Assembly: GCA_021462855.1 (NCBI GenBank)
Contig: JAJTXQ010000046.1
Span: 1 to 64,000, forward strand
Source: Dehalococcoidia bacterium
GTDB taxonomy: Bacteria > Chloroflexota > Dehalococcoidia > DSTF01 > JACRBR01
Length of the DNA: 64,000 bases
Reading direction: 5' to 3'
Positions within the stretch are counted from its first letter, which is position 1, and each line of letters opens with the position of its first letter. Made by a program: the position numbers and the translations under genes. The notes below the pieces were generated by a model that saw only the letters and a program-made list of their open reading frames with translations, did no database searches and was not told the origin of the DNA. Positions 9,610-17,509 of the stretch are shown piece by piece.

Positions 9610-10368
9610 ATGAACGAACTCCAGCACAAGGTCGCCGTCATCACGGGCGGCGCGTCGGGGATTGGCCGCGCGGCCGTCGAGTTGTTCGCCGCCGAGGGCG
9701 CCGCCGTCGTCTGCGCCGATGTGCAGGACGACGCGGGGCGCGCGCTCGCCGACACGCTGTCAAGTGGCGGCAAGTCGGTCGTCTACATCCACACCGACGT
9801 GTCGCGCACGGAGGATGTGCAGGCGATGATCCAGCTCGCCGTCAGCCGCTACGGCCGGCTTGACGTGCTGTTCAACAACGCCGGCATCGAGGGCGACCAG
9901 GCGACCACGCACGACGCATCGCTCGAGAACTGGGAGCGCGTCATCAACATCAACCTGCGCGGCGTGTTTCTCGGCATGAAGTACGGCATCGCCGCGATGC
10001 TGCAGCACGGCGGCGGGTCGATCATCAACAACGCCTCGGTGGCGGGCCTGATCGGCTTTCCCGCGATCCCGGCGTACTGCGCATCGAAGGGCGGCGTCGT
10101 GCAACTGACGAAGACCGCGGCGCTCGAGTACGCGACGCGGGGCATCCGCGTGAACTGCGTGTGCCCGGGCGTCATCGACACGCCGATGGTCGACCGCTTC
10201 ACGCACGGGCAGGCCGAGGCCAGCGCGGCGATGGCGGCGATGGAGCCGGTCGGGCGGATGGGCACATCGCTCGAGGTCGCGCAGCTCGCGCTATACCTCG
10301 CGTCCGACCGCGCATCGTTCGTGACGGGCGCGGCGATCCCGGTCGATGGCGGCTTCGTGGCGCGCTGA
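9610..10368 (+). CDS. Short-chain dehydrogenase/reductase
   Basis: A 252-aa classical SDR. The Rossmann motif TGGASGIG is at residues 12-19, NNAG at 89-92, and the catalytic residues are Asn114, Ser143, Tyr156 and Lys160 (YCASK). The C-terminus GAAIPVDGG is typical of FabG-like 3-oxoacyl reductases and related alcohol dehydrogenases. Asp37 after the second strand suggests NAD(H) preference. The start is supported by AGGAGGT 5 bases upstream. Substrate unknown. It runs head-on into the minus-strand redox locus, with only 8 bp between stop codons. Confidence 0.88.
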   Translation: MNELQHKVAVITGGASGIGRAAVELFAAEGAAVVCADVQDDAGRALADTLSSGGKSVVYIHTDVSRTEDVQAMIQLAVSRYGRLDVLFNNAGIEGDQATTHDASLENWERVININLRGVFLGMKYGIAAMLQHGGGSIINNASVAGLIGFPAIPAYCASKGGVVQLTKTAALEYATRGIRVNCVCPGVIDTPMVDRFTHGQAEASAAMAAMEPVGRMGTSLEVAQLALYLASDRASFVTGAAIPVDGGFVAR

Positions 10369-10376
10369 CCCCGCGA

Positions 10377-10874
10377 TCAGCCGCGGCGTGTGACCGTCCC
10401 CGTCATGGTGCCGGTGAACGCGCCGTCCCCCGTCGTGCGGAAGCGCGCGGTGACGTCGATCCGTGAGCCCGCCCATGCGCCGGCGCCGTCGCAGGTCAGG
10501 CTCATCCCGCTGTTGTCGAGCCGGGTGACCGTGCCGGTGCAGATCGTGGCAGCGGTGTCCACCGCCAGCAGGCGGACATCGTTGCGGACGATCCGCGTGC
10601 CACCGCGGTGCTCTTCGTATTCGTCGTCGCCGTCGCCGTCATCGTCGTGCTCATCTTCGTCGTCGCGGTCTTCGTGGTCGTCGTCGTCGCGGTCGTCGTC
10701 GTCGTCGCGGTCGTCGTCGTCATCGTCCCGATCCTCGGCCGCGTCATCGTCGTCGTCATCGTCGTCGAACTTCTCCGAGACGGCCGTCGTCGCCGCCACC
10801 TGCTGGACATCGATGATCAGCCGGATCGGTTGCTCACCGACGCCCTCGCCGGAGATGTGCAGCCGTGTGCTGCT
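10377..10874 (-). pseudogene. C-terminal part of the ferric-reductase-like gene beyond an in-frame TAG: poly-Asp linker and beta domain
   Basis: The frame of the upstream reductase gene (10875-11600) continues after its TAG for 165 more codons. It begins SSTRLHISGEGVGEQ, passes through about 50 residues that are nearly all Asp/Glu/Arg, and ends in a Ser/Thr/Gly-rich beta domain (LTCDGAGAWAGSRID) before TGA. The strand pattern before the TAG (EVAGTIRVTRG) and after it looks like one domain split in two. No good ribosome binding site or ATG starts the second part; the only nearby candidate is GTG at 10799. It is therefore a nonsense-interrupted gene, a read-through product, or a sequence error (CAG to TAG is one base). 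Confidence 0.6.
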
Positions 10875-11600
10875 CTAGCCGCGCGTGACACGGATGGTGC
10901 CCGCGACCTCGTTCGTGAACCGCCGGGCCGCCGGCGCATCGACCGTCGACGCCGAAGCCGTCGCGAGCGTCCGCGGCGAATCGCCCTTCACGGAGATGTA
11001 CGCGAGCATCGCCGCCACGAGCACCACCGTCACCCCGGCGGCCGCAACGCGCAGCTGCCGCCCCGGGCCGGCGGCTGGCAGCCGGCGCTGCAGGCGGTAC
11101 GCCAGCAGCGCAACCGTCCCGCCCACCGCGATGAAGTAGATCGCGTTTGCCCAGCCCTCGCCGGTATCGCTGCCGGCGGTGAGGCCGTGCAGCGTCGCGA
11201 GCGCGAACAGCGCGAACGTCGCGAAGTGCAGCGTGCGCCACGCGCGGTAGCCGAGCAAGCCCCGCGCGAAGAAGCTGCCGATGACAATCACCATCGCGTA
11301 GAACGCGAGTGAGCCCATCGCCACCTGCCAGCCGCGGTACGGTGACAGGAACGGCACCGTCAGCTGCCACACGTTGAAGCCGATGTACTGGTCGGCAAGC
11401 AGGACGTACGTGTGCAGCAGCGAGAAGCCGAGCGCCATCAGCGATACGAAGCGGTGCATGTCGAACATCGTGTTGCGGCGGATGAACCGCTCGGCGAGAC
11501 GCGTGTTCTGCAGTAGCCCCAGCGCCACCGAAGCGAAGATGAGCAGGTACGCGGTGAACCCCGCCGCGCGCGAGATGTACCAGAATTCGTGGTTCGTCAT
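10875..11600 (-). CDS. Ferric-reductase-like heme membrane protein
   Basis: A 241-aa protein of the ferric-reductase-like transmembrane domain family with about six helices. Two histidine pairs, His49/His63 and His125/His138, sit one turn-set apart on neighbouring helices, as expected for two b hemes in the membrane. The last hydrophobic segment (residues 185-202) is followed by an outside segment that ends abruptly at TAG 10875-10877, though the frame continues as a plausible domain. The gene starts inside the stop of apbE (ATGA overlap at 11597-11600). With ApbE next door, it probably passes electrons from quinol or cytoplasmic donors to a covalently flavinylated acceptor (inference). Confidence 0.82.
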   Translation of the reverse strand: MTNHEFWYISRAAGFTAYLLIFASVALGLLQNTRLAERFIRRNTMFDMHRFVSLMALGFSLLHTYVLLADQYIGFNVWQLTVPFLSPYRGWQVAMGSLAFYAMVIVIGSFFARGLLGYRAWRTLHFATFALFALATLHGLTAGSDTGEGWANAIYFIAVGGTVALLAYRLQRRLPAAGPGRQLRVAAAGVTVVLVAAMLAYISVKGDSPRTLATASASTVDAPAARRFTNEVAGTIRVTRG

Positions 11601-12520
11601 GCCAGGTACTCCTCCAGTCTCCCCAACAGCACCGTCGCGCCGTCGCGCGTGACGGCGATCCCCGCCGCGCCGTGCTGTTCGAGCGCCGCTGCGGCGCCGT
11701 CGAGCCCGAGCACGAACGCCGTCTTTGCCAGCACGTCGGCCTCGGTCGCGCTGGCGGCGACGACGGTCACCGTCAGCAGCCGGCCTTCCGCGCTCGTTCC
11801 GGTGCGCGGGTCGATGATGTGGTGCATCTCGCGCCCGCCGGCGGTCCAGCGCCGCCGCACGCGGCCCGACGTCGCGACGCCGCGGTCGCGCACGCTCAGC
11901 AGCGCGATGTCCTCGTCTGGCCGCGAAGGGTGCTGCACGCCGACCAGCCAGCCATCGCCATCAGGTCCGCCGCCCGACGCATAGATGTCGCCGGACGCGA
12001 CGACGAGCGCATCGGCGCCCGTGCCGAGTGCGCGCGCCGCGCGGTCGACGGTGAACCCCTTGCCGATCCCGCCGAGATCGATGCGCACGCCGCGCGGCAG
12101 CGTCACCTCGCGGCGAGACGCATCAAGCGAGATGCCGCGCCACGCACCGGCCAGCGGCGAGGCCGCGGGCGCCGCGCCGCGGGCCGTCACAGCGTCGAAC
12201 GTGCGGTCATAACCGGCGCGCTCGAGCGCGTCGAGCACGGTCGGGTCGAAGATGCCGTGTGTGCTGCGCGCCCACGCCGTCGCCTGGGTGACCGCGTCGT
12301 ACAGCAGCGGAGAGGCCACGAACGGCGCGCCGCCGGCGGCGTTGAGCCGGCACAGCTCGCTGTCCGGCGAGAACCGGCTCAGCGCGCGCTCGGCCTCGCC
12401 GAACATCGCCACAGCGCGATCGACGTCGCCGTCGCTGCCGCCGCGGATCTGGACGCTGGCGTAGCCGCCCATTGCGGGCCACGTGCGCTCCGCGACATCA
12501 GGATGCGTGAGTGCGTGCAC
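11597..12520 (-). CDS. apbE: FAD:protein FMN transferase ApbE
   Basis: A 307-aa ApbE-family enzyme, which attaches FMN from FAD to a Thr/Ser of partner flavoproteins using Mg2+. Visible motifs are the GGIGKGFTVD FAD-binding motif near residue 150, the ASGDIYASGG motif, and HHIIDPRTGT near 230. No lipobox is present, so this copy may be cytoplasmic, or the true start may differ (an internal ATG lies at 12472). It overlaps the upstream small gene by 23 bp and the downstream reductase by 4 bp, so the three form an operon. No FMN-binding-domain substrate protein is recognisable in the window. Confidence 0.9.
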   Translation of the reverse strand: MHALTHPDVAERTWPAMGGYASVQIRGGSDGDVDRAVAMFGEAERALSRFSPDSELCRLNAAGGAPFVASPLLYDAVTQATAWARSTHGIFDPTVLDALERAGYDRTFDAVTARGAAPAASPLAGAWRGISLDASRREVTLPRGVRIDLGGIGKGFTVDRAARALGTGADALVVASGDIYASGGGPDGDGWLVGVQHPSRPDEDIALLSVRDRGVATSGRVRRRWTAGGREMHHIIDPRTGTSAEGRLLTVTVVAASATEADVLAKTAFVLGLDGAAAALEQHGAAGIAVTRDGATVLLGRLEEYLA

Positions 12521-12764
12521 TCGGCACCCTCACGATCGAGTTCGCGGGCGCCCGGGATACGCCCCTGCCGTCATCGTCATCATCGTCGTCGTCGTCGTCG
12601 TCGTACTCGTACCGCTGCGCCGGCGCCGAAACAGGCGCCGCCGCGCCCGTCGCCTCCGGCTCGCCGGACGCGATGTCGCGCACAAGCGCCCACGTGCCGG
12701 TGAACGCCGCCACCGTCGCCAGCAGCACGGCGAGCTTCGCTGCGAAGTTCTGCTTGATCCGCAT
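12498..12764 (-). CDS. Small membrane protein with poly-Asp tract
   Basis: An 88-aa protein with a short basic N-terminus, one hydrophobic helix (residues 8-28) and an outside tail holding YEY followed by eleven Asp residues. The Asp codons form a GTC/ATC trinucleotide run on the plus strand (12572-12602), so length may vary by slippage. It opens the apbE-reductase operon, preceded by GGAGGGACACAG. The tail is likely extracytoplasmic and could bind cations. Function is unknown; a role in assembly or metal presentation for the reductase is speculation. Confidence 0.6.
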   Translation of the reverse strand: MRIKQNFAAKLAVLLATVAAFTGTWALVRDIASGEPEATGAAAPVSAPAQRYEYDDDDDDDDDDDGRGVSRAPANSIVRVPSARTHAS

Positions 12765-12802
12765 GTCTGTGTCCCTCCACGAGCACCCTATCGGACACGC
12801 GT

Positions 12803-12846
12803 GCCGGCGGGGGTTGCGGAATGGTTAGGTGCGGCTCCCCGCCGGC
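12803..12846. repeat. Inverted repeat in the divergent intergenic region
   Basis: GCCGGCGGGG (12803-12812) pairs perfectly with CCCCGCCGGC (12837-12846) around a 24-base loop. It lies between the divergent poly-Asp gene (start 12764) and the SDR gene (start 12950), so it is not a terminator. It may be an operator or a structured 5' leader of the SDR mRNA. Confidence 0.5.
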
Positions 12847-12949
12847 GATGTCGGGCCATCCGGCCCGGGGAGTGGCGCGGGAGCGGCGCGTCGCCCATCA
12901 TGCAGCCGCAGCAGCGCGCCCGAGCGCGCCGGGACGAAAGGACGTACCA

Positions 12950-13723
12950 GTGAGCGAGCTCTTCTCCATCGCAGGCAAGACGGCCGTGGTGACCGGCGGG
13001 GCGCGCGGCATCGGGCTGATGATTGCGCGCGGATTCGTCGAAGCGGGCGCGCGCGTGTACATCTCCGCGCGCAAGGCCGAACAGTGCGATGCCGCCGCCG
13101 CCGAGCTGTCGAAGTCCGGCGCCTGCATCTCGTTCCCCGCAGACCTCGGCACCGAGGCCGGCTGCCGCGCCCTCGCCGAGGAGGGGGCCAGACGCGAGGA
13201 GCAGGTGCACATCCTGGTGAACAACGCCGGCGCGAACTGGGGCGCGCCGCTCGAGGAGTACCCCGATTCAGCGTTCGACAAGGTGTTCGCGATCAACGTG
13301 AAGGGCGTGTTCCACCTCACGCGCGCGCTGCTGCCGCTGCTCCGGCGCGCAGCCAGCGACGATGACCCCGCGCGCGTCATCAACATCGGCTCGATCGACG
13401 GGGTGCAGGCGCCCGCGCTCGAGACCTATGCCTATTCCTCCAGCAAGGCCGCGGTGCACCACATGACCCGCGTGCTCGCGCACCGGCTCGCAGGAGACCG
13501 CATCACCGTCAACGCGATCGCGCCCGGCCCGTTCGAAAGCAAGATGATGGCCGAGACACTGCAGCGCTTCGGCGATTCGATCCGCGCATCGTGTCCGCTG
13601 GGGCGCATCGGCCGGCCGGACGACCTGGCGGGGACGGCGATTTTCCTCGCGTCGCGCGGGGCGGCGTACATCACCGGCGCCGTGATCCCGGTCGACGGCG
13701 GCATCTCCACGCGCCACCAGTAG
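12950..13723 (+). CDS. Short-chain dehydrogenase/reductase
   Basis: A 257-aa SDR starting at GTG 12950, chosen because GAAAGGA lies 7 bases upstream and the protein then begins at the usual SELFSIAGKTAVVTGG. The cofactor motif TGGARGIG is at residues 15-22, NNAG at 91-94, and the catalytic residues are Ser148, Tyr162 and Lys166 (YSSSK). A SAR after the second strand (residues 39-41) hints at NADPH preference. It resembles rhamnolipid-biosynthesis RhlG-type 3-oxoacyl-ACP reductases, with the same INIGSIDG stretch, but the actual substrate is unknown. A hairpin terminator follows at 13748. Confidence 0.87.
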   Translation: MSELFSIAGKTAVVTGGARGIGLMIARGFVEAGARVYISARKAEQCDAAAAELSKSGACISFPADLGTEAGCRALAEEGARREEQVHILVNNAGANWGAPLEEYPDSAFDKVFAINVKGVFHLTRALLPLLRRAASDDDPARVINIGSIDGVQAPALETYAYSSSKAAVHHMTRVLAHRLAGDRITVNAIAPGPFESKMMAETLQRFGDSIRASCPLGRIGRPDDLAGTAIFLASRGAAYITGAVIPVDGGISTRHQ

Positions 13724-13747
13724 CCGCGGCATCGCGCGAGACGGCGA

Positions 13748-13775
13748 AAGGCCGGAGCGGGATCGCTCCGGCCTT
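13748..13775. terminator. Bidirectional hairpin between convergent genes
   Basis: AAGGCCGGAGCG (13748-13759) pairs perfectly with CGCTCCGGCCTT (13764-13775) around a GGAT tetraloop. It sits between the SDR stop (13723) and the stop of the dockerin protein on the other strand (13804). There is no long T-run, but the AA/TT base works in both directions. Confidence 0.75.
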
Positions 13776-13803
13776 CGCGCGTGCGTCGTTGCCGGTTACG
13801 CGG

Positions 13804-15747
13804 TCACGGGCACGGCCCGGCCCGCGCCGCCACGAACTGCAGGTCGATCACGTTGATAAAACCATCCTTGTTCATATCGAAGTTCACGAAGTAGCCGGCC
13901 ATGCCAGTCGGCGGCACGCTCAGCGCCACCTGCTGCAGGTCGATCACGTTCACCACCAGGTCGCCGTTGATCGATGCGATCTCGCAGCCGTCGTCGCGCG
14001 TATCGCCGTCGGTGTTGGCCAGCGTAGGATCGGAGTTGTAGTAGCAGATCTCGCGCGAGGTCGTAACGCCGTCGCCGTCTCCGTCACCAGCAGCCTGGCA
14101 CACCGCACCGGGTGGGAAGCTCGCCGCCAAGTTCGGGTTCGTGCCGTTCGCGCACTCAGCGCCGTCGAGGACGCGGTCGCCGTCGGTGTCGCGCACGGTC
14201 GAACCGGTCGGCCCGGTCGCGGAGATGCACGGCGGGCCGCTGGTCTCCGTGGTATCGAGCAGGGCGTCGTTGTCGTCGTCGGTGTCGCAGGCGTCACCCT
14301 GCGCATCCGAGTTGACCCAGGTCAGGTCGTCGTACGCCTTGGGCGGGTTCATAGAGACGAAGTTGCCGTCGCTGTTCGTCTGCGCCGGATTCCACACGCC
14401 GATGCAGTTGTCGACGGCCGGGTTCGTGTTCGCCGGCCCCTGGTGGCTCGTCGGCGGCGCATCAGCGAAGCCGTCGCCGTCGGCGTCAGGGTCGATACCG
14501 TTGCCGGCGCCGTCGCCGTCCATGTCCGGGTCGCAGGCGGCGTCGACCAGGTCCCCATCGATATCGGACCCCTCGAAGCCGTTGCACATGTCCAACGCGT
14601 CGATTTCATCGTCGGTCGGCGCGCCGGTGCGCATGGTGGCGAGGCCAAGCTGCTCGGCATCGATGTAGGCGCCCGCGCCGCCGATGCCCACCGGGGCGAA
14701 CAAAATGAACAGGTCGGCCGATGTTGCCATCCCCGGCCCGAAGCACGCCGGCGTGAGCGGGACCATACCCGTGCCACCGCTCGTCGGCGCAAGCGACGGC
14801 GAACCCGCCGCGAGCGAGAACACGATGTGGCCGACGGGCATGAAGTCCCATCCGATGCCCCCGGGCGGCACCAGGGCGCCGGGCGGGAAGTTCACCGCCA
14901 GCGCATCGATGTCGTCGCCGGGCACCAGGCCAAGCGCACCGGCCGTCGCGTAGATCGCCGGACCACCGATTGCGGGGTTCCATGCGAGGATGTCGCTCGG
15001 ACCAGGCATCGCCGCGCCGCCGCCCGGCGCGGGGATGGGGAATGGCCACATCCCGGCGGTCGCCGCATCGATCGTAAAGAACACCGGGAGGTCCGGCACA
15101 CCAAACGGCAGCGCGGTGTCGACCACCGTCTCGTCGCTGCGCTCGTACGCATCGACGTTACTGCCCGGCTCGGGCATGCCCAGGCCGAGGCGTGGCGGCC
15201 CGAACGGCGGACCGGCCGCGCCGTCGCCGTCGAGGATCTGCCGGTTAGCCCCGATGCCGCAAGGCGGCGCACCCCCGATGGGAGCGGGGAAGTTCTGGTA
15301 CACGTCGGACGCCGTCATGCCGTCGCCAACCGGCGGCGGGAGGAACGCGCCCGCCTCCGTGCGGACATCGAACGCCAGCGGCGGCGGCAGTGGCGCGCCC
15401 GGGTGGCCGGTCGACGGGCCGCCGAAGCCAGGCCCTACCGAGAACTCGATGGTCACCGGCGCGATGACCGCGTTCTCGTCCCCGTACGAGATGTCCTGCA
15501 CCTCGCCCAGACCCGGCGGCAGCGGCGGCGAAATAAGGCTGGCGAGCACGACCGCCGGCGGTGGGAGCACGGGACCGAGCGCCGGCGCGCCTGGCGGCGG
15601 CTCGATCACGGTGTCAGCGGCCACCCCGACGACCGGAACTGCCGCGTCGGAGCCGATGCCCGGCTCCGCGTCGGCGCGCTGGTCCATCGCCACCATGGCG
15701 GCCATCACGACCATGAACCCGAGGGCTGCCCGGAATACGGTGCGCAT
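13804..15747 (-). CDS. Secreted protein with thrombospondin type 3 and dockerin-like calcium repeats
   Basis: The start at 15747 is supported by AAGGAAGGTGACGAC and a signal peptide (MRTVFRAALGFMVVMAAMVA, cleavage after about ADA). The 647-aa product has a long Pro/Gly-rich first half without recognisable fold. Asp-rich calcium loops of the thrombospondin type 3 kind follow (DPDMDGDGAGNG, DPDADGDGF, DTDDDND). The C-terminus is two dockerin-like repeats, INGDLVVNVIDLQQVA and DMNKDGFINVIDLQFVA. Dockerins dock onto cohesins, but no cohesin is in the window. The protein is probably a calcium-stabilised exoprotein; its ligand is unknown. Confidence 0.8.
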   Translation of the reverse strand: MRTVFRAALGFMVVMAAMVAMDQRADAEPGIGSDAAVPVVGVAADTVIEPPPGAPALGPVLPPPAVVLASLISPPLPPGLGEVQDISYGDENAVIAPVTIEFSVGPGFGGPSTGHPGAPLPPPLAFDVRTEAGAFLPPPVGDGMTASDVYQNFPAPIGGAPPCGIGANRQILDGDGAAGPPFGPPRLGLGMPEPGSNVDAYERSDETVVDTALPFGVPDLPVFFTIDAATAGMWPFPIPAPGGGAAMPGPSDILAWNPAIGGPAIYATAGALGLVPGDDIDALAVNFPPGALVPPGGIGWDFMPVGHIVFSLAAGSPSLAPTSGGTGMVPLTPACFGPGMATSADLFILFAPVGIGGAGAYIDAEQLGLATMRTGAPTDDEIDALDMCNGFEGSDIDGDLVDAACDPDMDGDGAGNGIDPDADGDGFADAPPTSHQGPANTNPAVDNCIGVWNPAQTNSDGNFVSMNPPKAYDDLTWVNSDAQGDACDTDDDNDALLDTTETSGPPCISATGPTGSTVRDTDGDRVLDGAECANGTNPNLAASFPPGAVCQAAGDGDGDGVTTSREICYYNSDPTLANTDGDTRDDGCEIASINGDLVVNVIDLQQVALSVPPTGMAGYFVNFDMNKDGFINVIDLQFVAARAGPCP

Positions 15748-16003
15748 GTCGTCACCTTCCTTTGTGATGCGCGGCGGGGTTCGAGAAAACGCGCAAAGCC
15801 GGCCCGCTGCCGGCTCCAATCCATGGCATGAATGACCGGGCTCCCCCCAAGAGACGCCGGCCCGCGCGTGCTGTGCGTATTTGGCATCAGCCTCGCGCCG
15901 CTGTCAAGATGGCATCGGCACGATTTGTTGACGCGGGTGCGATCTCTGTCTGCGCGCGACGCGCTCGACCTCCCGCCCGCCCGCGCGTATCCTGACGCTC
16001 GCG

Positions 16004-17509
16004 ATGGCCGACCCAATCCTTGTCGCGAAGGGCGAGCGCGAAATCCACCTGCTGCCGCGGATGGCGAACCGCCACGGGCTGATCGCGGGCGCCACCGGCA
16101 CCGGCAAGACGGTCACGCTTCAGGTGCTCGCCGAGGCCTTCAGCGACCTCGGCGTGCCGGTGTTCATGGCCGATGTGAAGGGCGACCTCTCCGGCATCAG
16201 CTCCGCCGGCGGCGGCAATCCGCGAGTCGATGAGCGCCTGGCGACACTCGGCATCGCCGGCCGCGAGTTCCGCGGCTGCCCGACCGTGCTCTGGGACGTC
16301 TTCGGCGAAGGCGGCCACCCCGCCCGCACCACGATCTCCGAAATGGGGCCGCTGCTGCTCGCGCGGCTGCTCAACCTCAACGACACGCAGTCCGGCGTGC
16401 TGACCCTCGTCTTCCGCGTCGCCGACGACCACGGGATGCTGCTGCTCGACCTGAAGGACCTGCGGGCGATGCTCCAGTTTGTCGGGGATAACGCCGCGCA
16501 GTTCAAGACGCAGTACGGCAACGTCTCGGCCGCCAGCATCGGCGCGATTCAGCGGGGGCTTCTCGCGCTGGAAGAGGCCGGCGGCGACCGGCTCTTCGGC
16601 GAACCGTCGGTGGACCTCGACGACCTGCTTCAGACCGACGCCGGCGGACGCGGCATGATCAACATCCTCGTCGCGGACAAGCTCCTCCATAACCCGCAGA
16701 CCTACACCACGCTGCTCCTCTGGCTGCTCTCCGAGCTCTTCGAGCAGCTGCCGGAGGTCGGCGACCAGGACAAGCCCCGGCTCGTCTTCTTCTTCGACGA
16801 GGCCCACCTGCTGTTCGACGACGCCCCGAAGCCGCTGCTGGACCGCGTCGAGCAGGTGACGCGGCTCATCCGCTCGAAGGGCGTCGGCGTGTACTTCGTC
16901 ACGCAGAACCCGCTCGATGTGCCGGACGAGATCCTCGGCCAGCTTGGCAACCGCGTCCAACACGCGCTCCGCGCGTTCACGCCGCGCGACCAGAAGGCGG
17001 TGAAGGCCGCCGCCGAGACGTTCCGCACGAACCCGAAGCTCGACGTCGAGGAGGCGATCACGCAGCTCGCCGTCGGCGAAGCGCTGGTGTCGATGCTCGA
17101 CGACAAGGGTGCGCCGGGCGTCGTCGAGCGCGCGCTGATCCTGCCGCCGCGCAGCCAGATCGGCCCGATCACCGGCGAGCAGCGCAAGGCGCTGATCGCG
17201 TCGTCGGTCCTCGCCGGGCACTACGAGGCCGCGGTCGACCGCGATTCCGCGTACGAGATGCTGAAGGTGCGCGCCGAGCGCGTCGAGGCCGAAGCGGCGC
17301 GGGAGGCGGCCGAGGAAGCGCAGCTCGCCACCGCCCGCGGCGAAGTCGCACGCGCGCCGCGGGGGCCACGCCGCACCACCGCAAAGAAGCGCGAGCCCGG
17401 CAGCGTCCTCGACGCCTTTGCCAAGAGCACGGCGCGGGCCGTCGGCAGCCAGGCCGGCCGCAGCCTGACGCGCGGCATCCTCGGATCGTTGTTCGGCAGG
17501 CGCCGCTAG
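16004..17509 (+). CDS. HerA-like ATPase (DUF853)
   Basis: A 501-aa FtsK/HerA-superfamily ATPase of the DUF853 (YjgR-like) type. The Walker A motif GATGTGKT is at residues 29-36 and the Walker B motif LVFFFDEAHLLF near 265. A sensor-like TQNPLDVPDEI lies near 304. The C-terminal 100 residues are basic and helical (AKKREPGS), ending LGSLFGRRR. Family members are hexameric motor proteins of uncertain role. There is no NurA nuclease neighbour, which argues against the archaeal-type end-resection pair. The stop overlaps the convergent MFS gene by 4 bp. Confidence 0.87.
   Translation: MADPILVAKGEREIHLLPRMANRHGLIAGATGTGKTVTLQVLAEAFSDLGVPVFMADVKGDLSGISSAGGGNPRVDERLATLGIAGREFRGCPTVLWDVFGEGGHPARTTISEMGPLLLARLLNLNDTQSGVLTLVFRVADDHGMLLLDLKDLRAMLQFVGDNAAQFKTQYGNVSAASIGAIQRGLLALEEAGGDRLFGEPSVDLDDLLQTDAGGRGMINILVADKLLHNPQTYTTLLLWLLSELFEQLPEVGDQDKPRLVFFFDEAHLLFDDAPKPLLDRVEQVTRLIRSKGVGVYFVTQNPLDVPDEILGQLGNRVQHALRAFTPRDQKAVKAAAETFRTNPKLDVEEAITQLAVGEALVSMLDDKGAPGVVERALILPPRSQIGPITGEQRKALIASSVLAGHYEAAVDRDSAYEMLKVRAERVEAEAAREAAEEAQLATARGEVARAPRGPRRTTAKKREPGSVLDAFAKSTARAVGSQAGRSLTRGILGSLFGRRR

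Noticed and set aside
12572-12602. GTC/ATC trinucleotide run as a possible non-coding satellite
   Set aside because: It is in frame within the small membrane protein and encodes its Asp tract.
13591-15831. 746-codon plus-strand frame opposite the dockerin-like gene
   Set aside because: Composition is that of an antisense shadow. The minus-strand frame has a signal peptide and calcium-binding repeats.
15780-15850. GCAAAGCC followed by a hairpin and GACCGGGCT, reminiscent of a c-di-GMP-I (GEMM) riboswitch core
   Set aside because: The 5' half of the GEMM fold is missing, the distal stem does not match, and the motif lies on the strand away from the exoprotein gene. A covariance search (RF01051) would settle it.
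15880-15945. TTGACA/TTGACG elements upstream of the dockerin and HerA-like genes
   Set aside because: No acceptable -10 at 16-18 bp in either direction.
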